Shown one piece after another: positions 7,135 through 16,852 of a stretch of 27,703 nucleotides of DNA. The DNA is from DATLXH01 sp035576005. GTDB lineage: Bacteria; Acidobacteriota; Thermoanaerobaculia; Gp7-AA8. Within the stretch, counting starts at the first letter, position 1; each line of letters begins with the position of its first letter. The notes under the pieces were generated by a model that was not told the DNA's origin, searched no databases, and saw only the letters and a list, made by a program, of their open reading frames with translations. The translations under genes and the position numbers were made by a program. The stretch is taken from assembly GCA_035576005.1 (NCBI GenBank), contig DATLXH010000031.1, forward strand, positions 1 to 27,703, written 5' to 3'.

Positions 7135-7450
7135 AGCGGACGATCTTCCTGTGTTACGCGCAGCCGTGACGGATGGCCGTGTCATCTGGCATCAGCACGC
7201 GCTTGCACGTATGCTGGAACGAGGGATCACTCGGCAAGAGGTACTCTCGACCATCGGCGTGGGAGACGTCATCGAGCGCTACCCGAGTGACCGTCCGTTT
7301 CCGAGCTATCTCATGATGGCAGCCGGAACGGAACCGATCCACGTGCTCGCGGCGGCAGACACGACAACACGCACGTGTCAGATCGTCACTGCATACCGGC
7401 CTGACCTCGAACATTTCGAAGCGGACCTGAAGACGAGGAGGAAGCGATGA
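7127..7450 (+). CDS. DUF4258 domain protein (toxin-like partner of YgiT-type protein)
   Basis: 107 aa starting at TTG 7127, which overlaps the hsdM stop; GTG 7151 is an alternative. The DUF4258 fold is a small RelE/MqsR-like domain. The recognisable pattern is 'HQHALARMLERGITRQEV' near the N-terminus, then 'VIERYPSDRPFPSYLM', then 'PIHVLAAAD' and 'TAYRPDLEHF'. DUF4258 proteins are commonly paired with a YgiT-like zinc-finger protein, which is exactly the next gene (ATGA overlap), so this is probably the toxin half of a toxin-antitoxin-like pair. That role is inferred from family and pairing; no catalytic residue is established. It lies inside the hsdM-hsdS interval and would be co-translated with hsdM. 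Confidence 0.82.
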   Translation: MSEADDLPVLRAAVTDGRVIWHQHALARMLERGITRQEVLSTIGVGDVIERYPSDRPFPSYLMMAAGTEPIHVLAAADTTTRTCQIVTAYRPDLEHFEADLKTRRKR

Positions 7451-7692
7451 ACGAACCGGCTTCTCGATGTGCTCTCTGCGGAGGTATGAAGGAAAAGAAC
7501 ACGACCACCTTCACTGTGGATCTGAAGTTCGGAGTCGTGATCGTGCGTGGCGTCCCCGCGCTCGTCTGCAGCCAGTGTGGGGAAGCATGGATCGAGGATA
7601 CCGTGGCTGCCAGGCTCGAGATCGTCGTCGACGATGCCCGGACGCGACACGCGGTCGTGGAAGTGATGGAGTGGCAACAGGTGGCCGCGTGA
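7447..7692 (+). CDS. YgiT-type zinc finger protein (antitoxin-like)
   Basis: 81 aa. It has two CxxC knuckles (C8/C11 and C41/C44) separated by the basic beta segment 'TTFTVDLKFGVVIVRGVPAL', and ends with a helical tail. This is the N-terminal zinc-binding domain of MqsA/YgiT-like antitoxins without the HTH domain. Its ATG overlaps the TGA of the DUF4258 gene (ATGA), typical for a toxin-antitoxin operon with the toxin first. It presumably binds the DUF4258 partner; with no HTH it may not autoregulate like MqsA. After its stop about 150 bp of non-coding DNA with two small hairpins precede the hsdM-tail relic. Confidence 0.85.
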   Translation: MNEPASRCALCGGMKEKNTTTFTVDLKFGVVIVRGVPALVCSQCGEAWIEDTVAARLEIVVDDARTRHAVVEVMEWQQVAA

Positions 7693-7748
7693 GAACCGGC
7701 GAAATCGCGAGCGCTTTCCGGAAGACCTCCCCTTTCAAATGACGCTGC

Positions 7749-7840
7749 CGGCGGAAATCCGCCGTTCAAGATCACGTTCTGTGACGTTGAAACGTGGACT
7801 GAACGTCAATCTAAAGTGTGGCACCCCAGCGTTCGCTGGG
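7749..7840. repeat. Two REP-like hairpins between YgiT gene and hsdM-tail relic
   Basis: CGGCGG (7749-7754) pairs with CCGCCG (7759-7764) around AAAT, and CCCAGC (7825-7830) pairs with GCTGGG (7835-7840) around GTTC. Both stems are 6 bp and perfect. The second directly abuts the position where similarity to the hsdM 3' end begins (about 7847), so it may mark a recombination or insertion junction. Confidence 0.4.
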
Positions 7841-7846
7841 CGGCGC

Positions 7847-7912
7847 GTGGAGGCCGCGACTCTGGATGTAGCGATCGCCGAAAATCTGGAGGAGCTCGAG
7901 CATGGTGAGTGA
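7847..7912 (+). pseudogene. Relic of a second hsdM 3' end
   Basis: Translation gives VEAATLDVAIAENLEELEHGE-stop. Aligned with the genuine HsdM tail AEAAKLDAAIATNLKGLGFE-stop, both share the frame EAAxLDxAIAxNLxxL. At DNA level 30 of the first 39 bases after GAGGCCGCGA-start are identical. Its stop (7910-7912) overlaps the hsdS ATG (7902), as expected for an original hsdM-hsdS junction. No open frame upstream continues the homology, so only about 20 codons survive. It indicates that the DUF4258-YgiT pair entered between hsdM and hsdS by an event that left, or replaced, one hsdM end. Confidence 0.7.
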
Positions 7913-9215
7913 GTGGCGCCGACTGAAGCTTCGTGAAGCGGGAGTGACGTTGATCGATTGCGATCATCGGACACCACAGGCCGCGGACGAGGGCTATCCC
8001 TATGTCGCTATCCCTCAAATGAAAGCCGGTCGGCTTGATCTCAAAGGAGCTCGGAAAATATCGCAGCAGCATTTTTTTGAATGGAGGAAAAAGGCCAAGC
8101 CAATTCCGAACGACATAGTTCTATCGCGCCGTTGCAATCCTGGTGAAACCGCGCTGGTAACGGCAGATTGTGAGTTTGCGCTTGGACAAAATCTCGTATT
8201 ACTTCGTGCGGATGGGGAGCGCTTGCATCGCCCGTTTCTGCGCTGGTTGGTACGAGGCCCAGAGTGGTGGGAACAGATCGGAAAGTTTTTGAACGTGGGC
8301 GCAGTCTTCGACAGCCTGAGATGTGCCGACGTTCCTAACTTCGAAGTATCCGTCCCCCCGCTGTCCGAGCAACGCGCCATCGCCCACGTCCTCGGGACGC
8401 TGGACGAGAAGATCGAGTTGAACCGGCGGATGAACGAGACGCTTGAGGCGATGGCGCGGGCGCTCTTCAAGTCGTGGTTCGTCGACTTCGACCCAGTCCG
8501 CGCCAAAGCCGAAGGCCGCGACCCCGGCGTCCCCCAACCCCTCGCCGACCTCTTCCCCGATTCCTTCGAGGACTCGGAACTGAGCGAGATTCCGAAGGGG
8601 TGGAGGGTGGGAAGCATTCTCGAAATTGCCCGCCTTATGAGCGGAGGAACGCCCAAGACTGATCGACCCGAATACTGGAATGGCGGAATTCCTTGGGCGA
8701 GTGCCAAAGATGTCTCACAGGCGAGCGACTTGTTTCTGGTCGACACAGAGCGGACGATCACGCGATTGGGAGTCGACGAGAGCGCAACGCAGGTTCTTCC
8801 GAAATTTTGCACGGCTATAGTCGCGAGAGGAGCGACGACGGGACGCATGGCGGTGTTCGGCAGTCCGATGGCAATGAACCAGACCTGCTATGGACTTGTA
8901 AGCTCGACCGCAACACCCCTTGCTTTGTATTGCCATCTCAGTCACGAAATTGATGGTCTCGTGCGTGGCGCTCATGGCTCGGTCTTCGACACGATCACGA
9001 CGAGCACATTCGCCTCGTCAAAGGTTGTTCTCCCCAGAACGTCGGCTTTGGAAGCGTTCGAAAGACAGGTCGAGCCTTTGTTCCGCCGTCTTCTCAGCAA
9101 CGTCAACGAGTCTCGCACTCTAGCCACGCTCCGTGACGCTCAACTGCCGAAGCTCATTTCTGGAGAGCTGCGCATCGAGGATACGAAACGGATCCTCGCG
9201 GGGGCTAACGCTTGA
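7902..9215 (+). CDS. hsdS: Type I restriction-modification specificity subunit HsdS
   Basis: 437 aa. HsdS recognises the bipartite DNA target of the type I enzyme and positions HsdM and HsdR. Visible: target recognition domain 1 (about 1-150); central conserved helix with 'VPPLSEQRAIAHVLGTLDEK' (151-170) and 'LEAMARALFKSWFVDFDPVR' (181-200); target recognition domain 2 beginning 'IPKGWRVGSILEIARLMSGG' (230-249); and a second conserved helix at the C-terminus ('TLRDAQLPKLISGELRI'). This is full length with both half-sites. The central helix is more GC-rich than the recognition domains, as expected if the latter are exchanged by recombination. ATG 7902 overlaps the stop of the hsdM-tail relic; the stop overlaps the RT start (TTGA). 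The sequence specificity cannot be read from the protein. Confidence 0.95.
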   Translation: MVSEWRRLKLREAGVTLIDCDHRTPQAADEGYPYVAIPQMKAGRLDLKGARKISQQHFFEWRKKAKPIPNDIVLSRRCNPGETALVTADCEFALGQNLVLLRADGERLHRPFLRWLVRGPEWWEQIGKFLNVGAVFDSLRCADVPNFEVSVPPLSEQRAIAHVLGTLDEKIELNRRMNETLEAMARALFKSWFVDFDPVRAKAEGRDPGVPQPLADLFPDSFEDSELSEIPKGWRVGSILEIARLMSGGTPKTDRPEYWNGGIPWASAKDVSQASDLFLVDTERTITRLGVDESATQVLPKFCTAIVARGATTGRMAVFGSPMAMNQTCYGLVSSTATPLALYCHLSHEIDGLVRGAHGSVFDTITTSTFASSKVVLPRTSALEAFERQVEPLFRRLLSNVNESRTLATLRDAQLPKLISGELRIEDTKRILAGANA

Positions 9216-10726
9216 AAAGAAAGACTGGAAGGTCGAGGGGAAAGCCTACCGAACGATCGGTGCTGCAGCTAACTGCGATGCAGGCCCGCTCCTTCTTTCT
9301 CAAGCCGGAGAGCTACTGCCGGGTGGAAGTTCCGCCGTACTTCGATTTCGCACCCATTCTGCAGCCCGTAGTAAAGCTCTTGGCAATGAAATCCTTGGGC
9401 AGCTTCAAGTTCAAGCCCCGAGATTTCGACGACGTCAACTACACAATCTATTCCAACAAGGATGGGCGTTTTGCCTGGCGGCCGTTCGAACTGATTCACC
9501 CAGCGATCTATGTTGATCTCGTGCAGAGACTGACCGCACCCCAAGCTTGGGCTGAAATTTGTGCTCGTTTTACTCTCTTCGCGAGGGATTCAAAGATTAG
9601 ATGCCTGAGTATCCCGCAAGAGTCCCTCACCAAGCGAAAGGATCAGAGTGCCCAAGTTCTCCTCTGGTGGCGCGGCATCGAGCAGGCTTCGATTGAGCTG
9701 GGACTGGACTTCGCCCACGCATTGCATGCTGACATTGCAAACTGCTACGCATCTGTCTACACCCACTCAATCGCATGGGCGATACACGAGAAGGCTATTG
9801 CCAAGACGAAAAAGAAGGATCAGTCCCTCATCGGTAACGCGATAGACGGTCGCATTCAGGATATGCACAACGGACAAACGAACGGGATTCCTCAAGGTTC
9901 CGTGTTAATGGACCTGATTGCTGAGTTGGTCCTCGGCTACGCCGATCTTGAGCTGAGCAATCGATTGAAGAAGGAGAAAATCACTGACTTTCGGATACTT
10001 CGGTACCGGGACGACTACCGCATCTTCGTGAACGACACACAGGTTGGGGAGTTGATTCTGAAGGATCTGACCGAGATTCTGATGGCTCTTGGCTTAAGGC
10101 TTAACGTTGCTAAGACCACGGGCGCTCAGGCTGTTATAAACAGCTCACTCAAGATCGATAAACGTGCGTGGATGCGAAGCAGACAGTACGATCCAAACCT
10201 GCAGAAGCACCTACTACTAATTCACTGTCACGGAACCGACTTTCCTAATGCTGGTAGCCTTCTAGTCGGGCTTGATGAGTTTTACCGGCGATTACACCGT
10301 CGAAAATCGGTAGGGAACCCAATGCAGCTGATAAGCATCGCGATTGATATCGGTTACAACAATCCGCGATGTTTCCCGGCCTGCGCTGCAATCGTTAGCA
10401 AGCTGCTAAACTTGTTGACACCAAGAGAACAACGCAATGCTGTCACGCGAATTCGCGGTCGGCTCGCGCGGCTTCCGAACAACGGTCATCTCGAGGTCTG
10501 GCTTCAGCGGATCAGCTATTCGGTTGATCCAAAGCTAGAGTATCGCGAAAATCTCTGCCGCCTTGTGGAAGGAAAGGTGGCCACTCTTTGGAATAGCAAG
10601 TGGATCACCGACGCAACGCTGGCGGCAGCGGTTGATCCGGCCAAAATAGTCAACCGCACGCTGTTGAAAGCTCTACCGCCAGTTGTCCGCCCGGTAGAGT
10701 TCGCGTTGTTTGGCGATGGCTATTGA
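9212..10726 (+). CDS. Reverse transcriptase of Unknown-Group/DRT type, coupled to hsdS
   Basis: 504 aa from TTG 9212 (TTGA overlap with the hsdS stop); ATG 9278 (residue 23) is an alternative start just before 'QARSFFLKPESYCRVEVPPY', where I judge the conserved domain to begin. RT core motifs are intact: motif A 'HADIANCYASVYTHS' (D174), motif B 'GQTNGIPQGSVLMD' (PQG 227-229), motif C YRDD (265-268), motif D 'LGLRLNVAKT' (293-302). The THS after motif A and YRDDYRIF are features I associate with the UG/Abi (defence-associated RT) lineage, not with group II introns or retrons: there is no maturase domain, no X/zinc finger and no visible msr-msd. A helical C-terminal region (about 330-504), like the alpha-repeat of that lineage, follows. 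I cannot name the UG group. Lower-GC codon use than hsdM or hsdR suggests separate acquisition. An antiphage role is inference from family and context. Confidence 0.88.
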   Translation: MKRKTGRSRGKPTERSVLQLTAMQARSFFLKPESYCRVEVPPYFDFAPILQPVVKLLAMKSLGSFKFKPRDFDDVNYTIYSNKDGRFAWRPFELIHPAIYVDLVQRLTAPQAWAEICARFTLFARDSKIRCLSIPQESLTKRKDQSAQVLLWWRGIEQASIELGLDFAHALHADIANCYASVYTHSIAWAIHEKAIAKTKKKDQSLIGNAIDGRIQDMHNGQTNGIPQGSVLMDLIAELVLGYADLELSNRLKKEKITDFRILRYRDDYRIFVNDTQVGELILKDLTEILMALGLRLNVAKTTGAQAVINSSLKIDKRAWMRSRQYDPNLQKHLLLIHCHGTDFPNAGSLLVGLDEFYRRLHRRKSVGNPMQLISIAIDIGYNNPRCFPACAAIVSKLLNLLTPREQRNAVTRIRGRLARLPNNGHLEVWLQRISYSVDPKLEYRENLCRLVEGKVATLWNSKWITDATLAAAVDPAKIVNRTLLKALPPVVRPVEFALFGDGY

Positions 10727-10929
10727 AAGAGCTGCGGTCCGCCCTCATTGCCAACCGCGTGCTGAATGCCGCCGGGGATGATTACGTCTTCACGCAAGAC
10801 TACGCCTTCACCTTCCCATCCACCGCCGCAGGTGTCGTCCTCGGCCGCTCCTCGAACGGTCGCGTGGAGTGGAAAACGAAAGAAGGCAAGACTCTGAAAG
10901 AACTTCAGGAGGCGGAGGCATCGTCGTGA
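10723..10929 (+). CDS. Orphan DUF4357 domain protein
   Basis: 68 aa starting at TTG 10723 (TTGA overlap with the RT stop). The core 'YVFTQDYAFTFPSTAAGVVLGRSSNGRVEWKTKEGKTLKELQEAE' is a clear DUF4357 domain. This domain is usually the C-terminal part of larger proteins, often after a GIY-YIG nuclease domain. Here nothing precedes it: the same frame is closed by a stop at 10633-10635 inside the RT gene. It is either a truncated remnant or a stand-alone accessory protein co-translated with the RT. The intact reading frame and the overlap favour retained expression. Function unknown. Confidence 0.72.
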   Translation: MKELRSALIANRVLNAAGDDYVFTQDYAFTFPSTAAGVVLGRSSNGRVEWKTKEGKTLKELQEAEASS

Positions 10930-10975
10930 CGGGCTTTGTTAGCCACCCCTGCGTTGTTCACTGAGTTGCAAGTCC

Positions 10976-11394
10976 TCAAAGTTTCACCCACATCTCAATC
11001 CGGCCCGCCGATAGGGGATTCTTCGCCGTCTCTGCCGGGGATGCTCGATAGACCTTTGCGATGAATGGTGCCTTATGTTTCTGCAGAAAGGCTTCGATTC
11101 GAAGGCGGGTTGCGACGAACGACTTCGCAAGCTCCGGGTACGGAGCCTGCCCGATGATGACTAGAAGGCGAACGTTATGCGCGAGCACAGCTCCTTCTCG
11201 TTTGGCGTGTAACGAATGCGGCTGTTGTGGGTGAGGGCAACCCACCCTTTCCTGCCGACGAATGCGAGCCATTGGTCGTCCGCAGCATCGGCAGGAAAGT
11301 GCTCGCGGTGGCGCACCACCGGGAGGCCCGCGTTCTCGAGAATGCTGGGAAACTGCAGCCCGAGGTCGCGATCCGTGAAGTAGACGACGCTCAC
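10976..11394 (-). pseudogene. PIN-like (DUF5615-type) toxin gene, frameshifted
   Basis: The protein starts at GTG 11394 (GTGA overlap with the stop of the upstream DUF433 gene) as 'SVVYFTDRDLGLQFP', continues through 'DAADDQWLAFVGRKGWVALT' and 'RIRYTPNEKE', then runs to a stop near 11161. The expected continuation, 'AVLAHNVRLLVIIGQAPYPE' through 'FIAKVYRASPAE' and 'GRIEMWVKL', is in another frame and ends at 10976. The switch is at about 11190; a single missing base (GAG CTG read as GAG GCT) would repair it, giving about 139 aa. Acidic residues of a PIN-like active site (D in 'FTDRDLG', DD in 'DAADDQW') remain. It is a mutated toxin, a sequencing error or, least likely, a programmed -1 frameshift. 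Confidence 0.72.
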
Positions 11395-12083
11395 GCCGCC
11401 CGCTCGAAAACTACAGCCTCCTCGACTGCAGCGACACTGAGCTCGTAGTCGTTCGCGACATCCTGCACGCTCTCGCCAGCATCGATGCGCTCCAGGATGC
11501 TGCGCGTCGAAACGAACGCGTGATTGACCACCGGTCGTCCGAAGGCGATCGTCGGATCGATCACGATCGGCTTCGCGCCGATGCTCTCTCCGAAGACGAA
11601 TGGATAAAGCCTGACGGCGGAGCGCAACTTCCCCCATTCCACACGCGCCAGGTGTGCTTCGAAGAGCTTCCGCATGACGAGCTGGCCGGATGCGGAGAGT
11701 TTGATGAGCTCTCTATACCGCTCGAGAAACAGAGCACCTCCCGAGGTCCGCAGCTCTTCACGCAGGAGCAGCTGGTGGATGTTCAGCTCGCGCTCGGCGT
11801 ATCCGAGCGCCTGGCGGACCGCGGTGAGCGGCACCCCGAACTCAGTTCGCAATGAGCGCAGCACATGAGACTCGATCAGGTTTGAGAAGGACAGCATTGC
11901 CGGGTCGACCCCGGCTGGCTTCAACAGCGGCTCGAAACGGCTCGTTCCTCGGGACGTCGGGTATGGCCTGCCGATGAACCACGAGCGCAAGGTCGCCTGC
12001 GACACTCGAAGGTAACGTGCCGCTTCGCTCAGCGGGTATGCCGGGACATTCAGCATGTCGTCGTTCGTAGTGTGTTCCTCCAC
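11391..12083 (-). CDS. DUF433 antitoxin-like protein with N-terminal MerR-type HTH
   Basis: 230 aa from GTG 12083; ATG 12056 (M10) is also possible. Visible: an N-terminal helix-turn-helix 'LSEAARYLRVSQATLRSWF' (about 18-36); a middle helical region; and a C-terminal DUF433 domain (about 170-230) with 'IVIDPTIAFGRPVVNHAFVS' and 'ILERIDAGESVQDVANDYEL'. DUF433 proteins pair with PIN-like DUF5615 toxins. Here the partner follows with a 4-nt overlap but is frameshifted, so the antitoxin outlives its toxin. The pair is inverted relative to the R-M genes and separates hsdR from the RT-DUF4357 end. The gene is divergent from hsdR with a 140-bp shared upstream region, so its HTH could also influence hsdR transcription; that is only positional inference. 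Confidence 0.78.
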   Translation of the reverse strand: MEEHTTNDDMLNVPAYPLSEAARYLRVSQATLRSWFIGRPYPTSRGTSRFEPLLKPAGVDPAMLSFSNLIESHVLRSLRTEFGVPLTAVRQALGYAERELNIHQLLLREELRTSGGALFLERYRELIKLSASGQLVMRKLFEAHLARVEWGKLRSAVRLYPFVFGESIGAKPIVIDPTIAFGRPVVNHAFVSTRSILERIDAGESVQDVANDYELSVAAVEEAVVFERAA

Positions 12084-12223
12084 GGAGCATTGTGCCGCAA
12101 AGCCGATGCCGATGCTGCCCTAGGTTCCCCCACGAGCCTCAAATCGGTGGCGGTGATTCCGAAAACACACGCCGATTCGCTACACTCTCTCCTCTTCGTA
12201 GATTCGTTTGATAGCAACTGAGG

Positions 12224-15394
<3,171 letters not shown>

Positions 15395-15536
15395 GAGAAA
15401 AGATTTCTTCGATGCCGTTGGCGAAAATATCTGTAGACCAGGTCAAGCTGCGACCCCAAAGGTTCAGAACTTCTCATCGTTTACAAACCTATTCCATTTG
15501 TCTACGAACACACCCTCCCCGACGTCCGCGAGCTCC
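15395..15536. other. Short stretch between hsdR and integrase remnant, no gene
   Basis: About 140 bp follow the hsdR stop. One frame reads 'LLIVYKPIPFVYEHTLPDVR' with fair protein character but has no start and merges into the remnant region. It may be debris from another island gene. Nothing firm can be assigned. Confidence 0.3.
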
Positions 15537-15677
15537 CGAATCGAAACTTACCCCAGCAAACGCGACCTCGTTCCGCTATCGAGTCAGGCCGTGGCAGTTC
15601 TTCGCGAAGTTCACGGCCTCACCTGCGGGTCGCGGTTCGTCTTCCCGTCAATCCGAACCCACCTCCGCCCGATGAGC
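15537..15677 (+). pseudogene. Remnant of a P4-type tyrosine integrase
   Basis: About 47 residues, of which 'RDLVPLSSQAVAVLREVHGL' and 'SRFVFPSIRTHLRPMS' match the stretch of P4-like phage integrases that precedes the H-R-Y catalytic box (family pattern: HxVPLS.QA...L......T......VFPS.R....PMS). Upstream catalytic Arg sequence and everything after PMS, including His-x-x-Arg and Tyr, are missing. It ends about 27 bp from the right attachment repeat, the standard place for an island integrase. The loss explains why the island is fixed. An open frame from 15381 to 15743 includes the fragment but is not a functional gene. Confidence 0.75.
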
Positions 15678-15704
15678 GGGCTTCTCTGGACTTCTTCGAA
15701 TGTC

Positions 15705-15723
15705 AGATTGGTGGTCCCGGAGG
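15705..15723. repeat. Right attachment-site copy (tRNA-Arg 3' end, attL-like)
   Basis: This is the second copy of the 19-bp direct repeat (first at 2159-2177). It overlaps the 3' end of the intact tRNA-Arg gene, as expected if the integrating element rebuilt the tRNA on this side. Confidence 0.85.
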
Positions 15724-15785
15724 GAATCGAACCCACGACCTAAAGTTTAGGAAACTCTCGCTCTATCCTACTGAGCTACGGGACC
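15709..15785 (-). tRNA. tRNA-Arg (anticodon CCU)
   Basis: Minus-strand cloverleaf: acceptor GGTCCCG/CGGGACC; D-arm GCTC...GAGC; anticodon stem AGAGT/ACTTT with loop TTCCTAA, giving anticodon CCT; T-loop TTCGAAT. The T-stem has one T-T mismatch. The CCA end is encoded. 73 nt of body plus discriminator A and CCA. Its 3' end is the integration target of the adjacent island. Confidence 0.93.
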
Positions 15786-15903
15786 AGGTGAGACGTCGCG
15801 GGACATCTCGTGCGCCTGCTGCGTCGCGCGGGATCACTTTATCAACATCTGGTCTGAATCTCGCAATTTCCGTTTCCGTAATTGGTGCTTCTCGGAGGCT
15901 CGC

Positions 15904-16569
15904 TTGAATTCGGATCGACTGAAGATGTTGATGCTGGCTCTGGGAATCCTCGGATCTGGAGTCGTTTCCTCAGCTCAGGAGTCCGCGGATTCTGTAGCTG
16001 TACTCGCCCCGTCCGATGCAACGGTTTCGGCAATAACAGTCGTGGACGAGCCGAAACCTTGTCAATGGTGGCAAAAGCGAAAGTGCCAGAAACCGGTGGA
16101 GCTCGAAGGCTTACCGGCCGATGCCCCTCGACAGGGACTCCTCATCACCGTCGACACTAAGCACAACAATGTCTATCTCTTCCGCGACGGAGAGCTACTC
16201 GCCAAGGCGCCTGCAGCCACTGGTAGTGAGAAGTTGCTCAAGAAGGGACTCAAGAGCTGGATGTTCCACACGCCTCGAGGTCGCATGACGGTACTTCGTA
16301 AGGTCGTAGATCCGGTCTGGACGAAACCCGATTGGGCGTTCGTCGAGGTGGGGGAGAAGGTTCCCCCGCCTGACTCGCCCAGGCGCAAGGTGAAGGGGCA
16401 CCTGGGGAAGTACGCTCTTGACCTCGGCGATGGCATATTGATCCACGGCACGAAGGACGTCGAGTCGTTAGGGAAGAATGCCTCTCACGGCTGCATCAGG
16501 CTCCCTGACGAAATGCTCGAGCTCGTCTACAAGAGCGCAAGCGTGGGTACCAACGTCTTCATCTATTGA
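15904..16569 (+). CDS. L,D-transpeptidase (YkuD domain)
   Basis: 221 aa starting at TTG 15904; GGAGG at 15894-15898 lies 5 nt upstream, which decides for this start over internal ATGs (residues 8 and 10). Visible: a hydrophobic signal-like segment (about 7-24) ending in SSAQ, then a linker, then a YkuD domain (about 77-221) with 'GLLITVDTKHNNVYLFRDGE' and the catalytic box His181 ... Ser194-His195-Gly196-Cys197-Ile-Arg-Leu. The family makes 3-3 peptidoglycan cross-links or anchors proteins to peptidoglycan in the periplasm. It is the first chromosomal gene to the right of the tRNA and appears monocistronic. Substrate type cannot be told from sequence. Confidence 0.9.
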   Translation: MNSDRLKMLMLALGILGSGVVSSAQESADSVAVLAPSDATVSAITVVDEPKPCQWWQKRKCQKPVELEGLPADAPRQGLLITVDTKHNNVYLFRDGELLAKAPAATGSEKLLKKGLKSWMFHTPRGRMTVLRKVVDPVWTKPDWAFVEVGEKVPPPDSPRRKVKGHLGKYALDLGDGILIHGTKDVESLGKNASHGCIRLPDEMLELVYKSASVGTNVFIY

Positions 16570-16712
16570 TCTGACGCTGCTGCGGGTCAGTCGAGGTTTC
16601 ACGCCGTGAGCTCACCGGGCGCTCTCGGAACGCTGGTGGCGGACTTCAACTCGCTTGTCGGGTCGCCATCGAGCGCCTCGCTGCCTGTAGTCAAACTCCT
16701 ATTGACGTTGTA

Positions 16713-16741
16713 TTGACGCAACGTGACATTTCCGTGACAAT
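16713..16741 (+). promoter_or_regulatory. Candidate sigma70-type promoter of the protease gene
   Basis: TTGACG (16713-16718), a 17-nt spacer, then GACAAT (16736-16741). Near-repeats lie inside and just upstream: ATTGACG occurs twice (16701-16707, 16712-16718), and CGTGACA twice around 16722-16739. It would give a leader of about 105 nt before ATG 16853. Found by eye only. Confidence 0.35.
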
Positions 16742-16852
16742 TCGCTCGTCGTCTGTTTCCTGCGACTGAGCAGTCACACCCACAGCGCGGTCAATCCCCG
16801 TTGCAGCAGGTCAGCGGGTCATGCGCTGTCAACGCCAAGGGGAAATGTCTGG

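Noticed and set aside
5599..7185. 528-codon open frame on the minus strand opposite hsdM
   Set aside because: Long shadow frame caused by the high GC at third positions of hsdM; composition is Arg/Leu/Val-rich and no family is recognisable, while the plus strand has all methyltransferase motifs.
9212..10726. Retron or group II intron interpretation of the RT
   Set aside because: No maturase or HNH domain, no msr-msd-like inverted repeats beside the gene, and motifs fit the UG/Abi type better.
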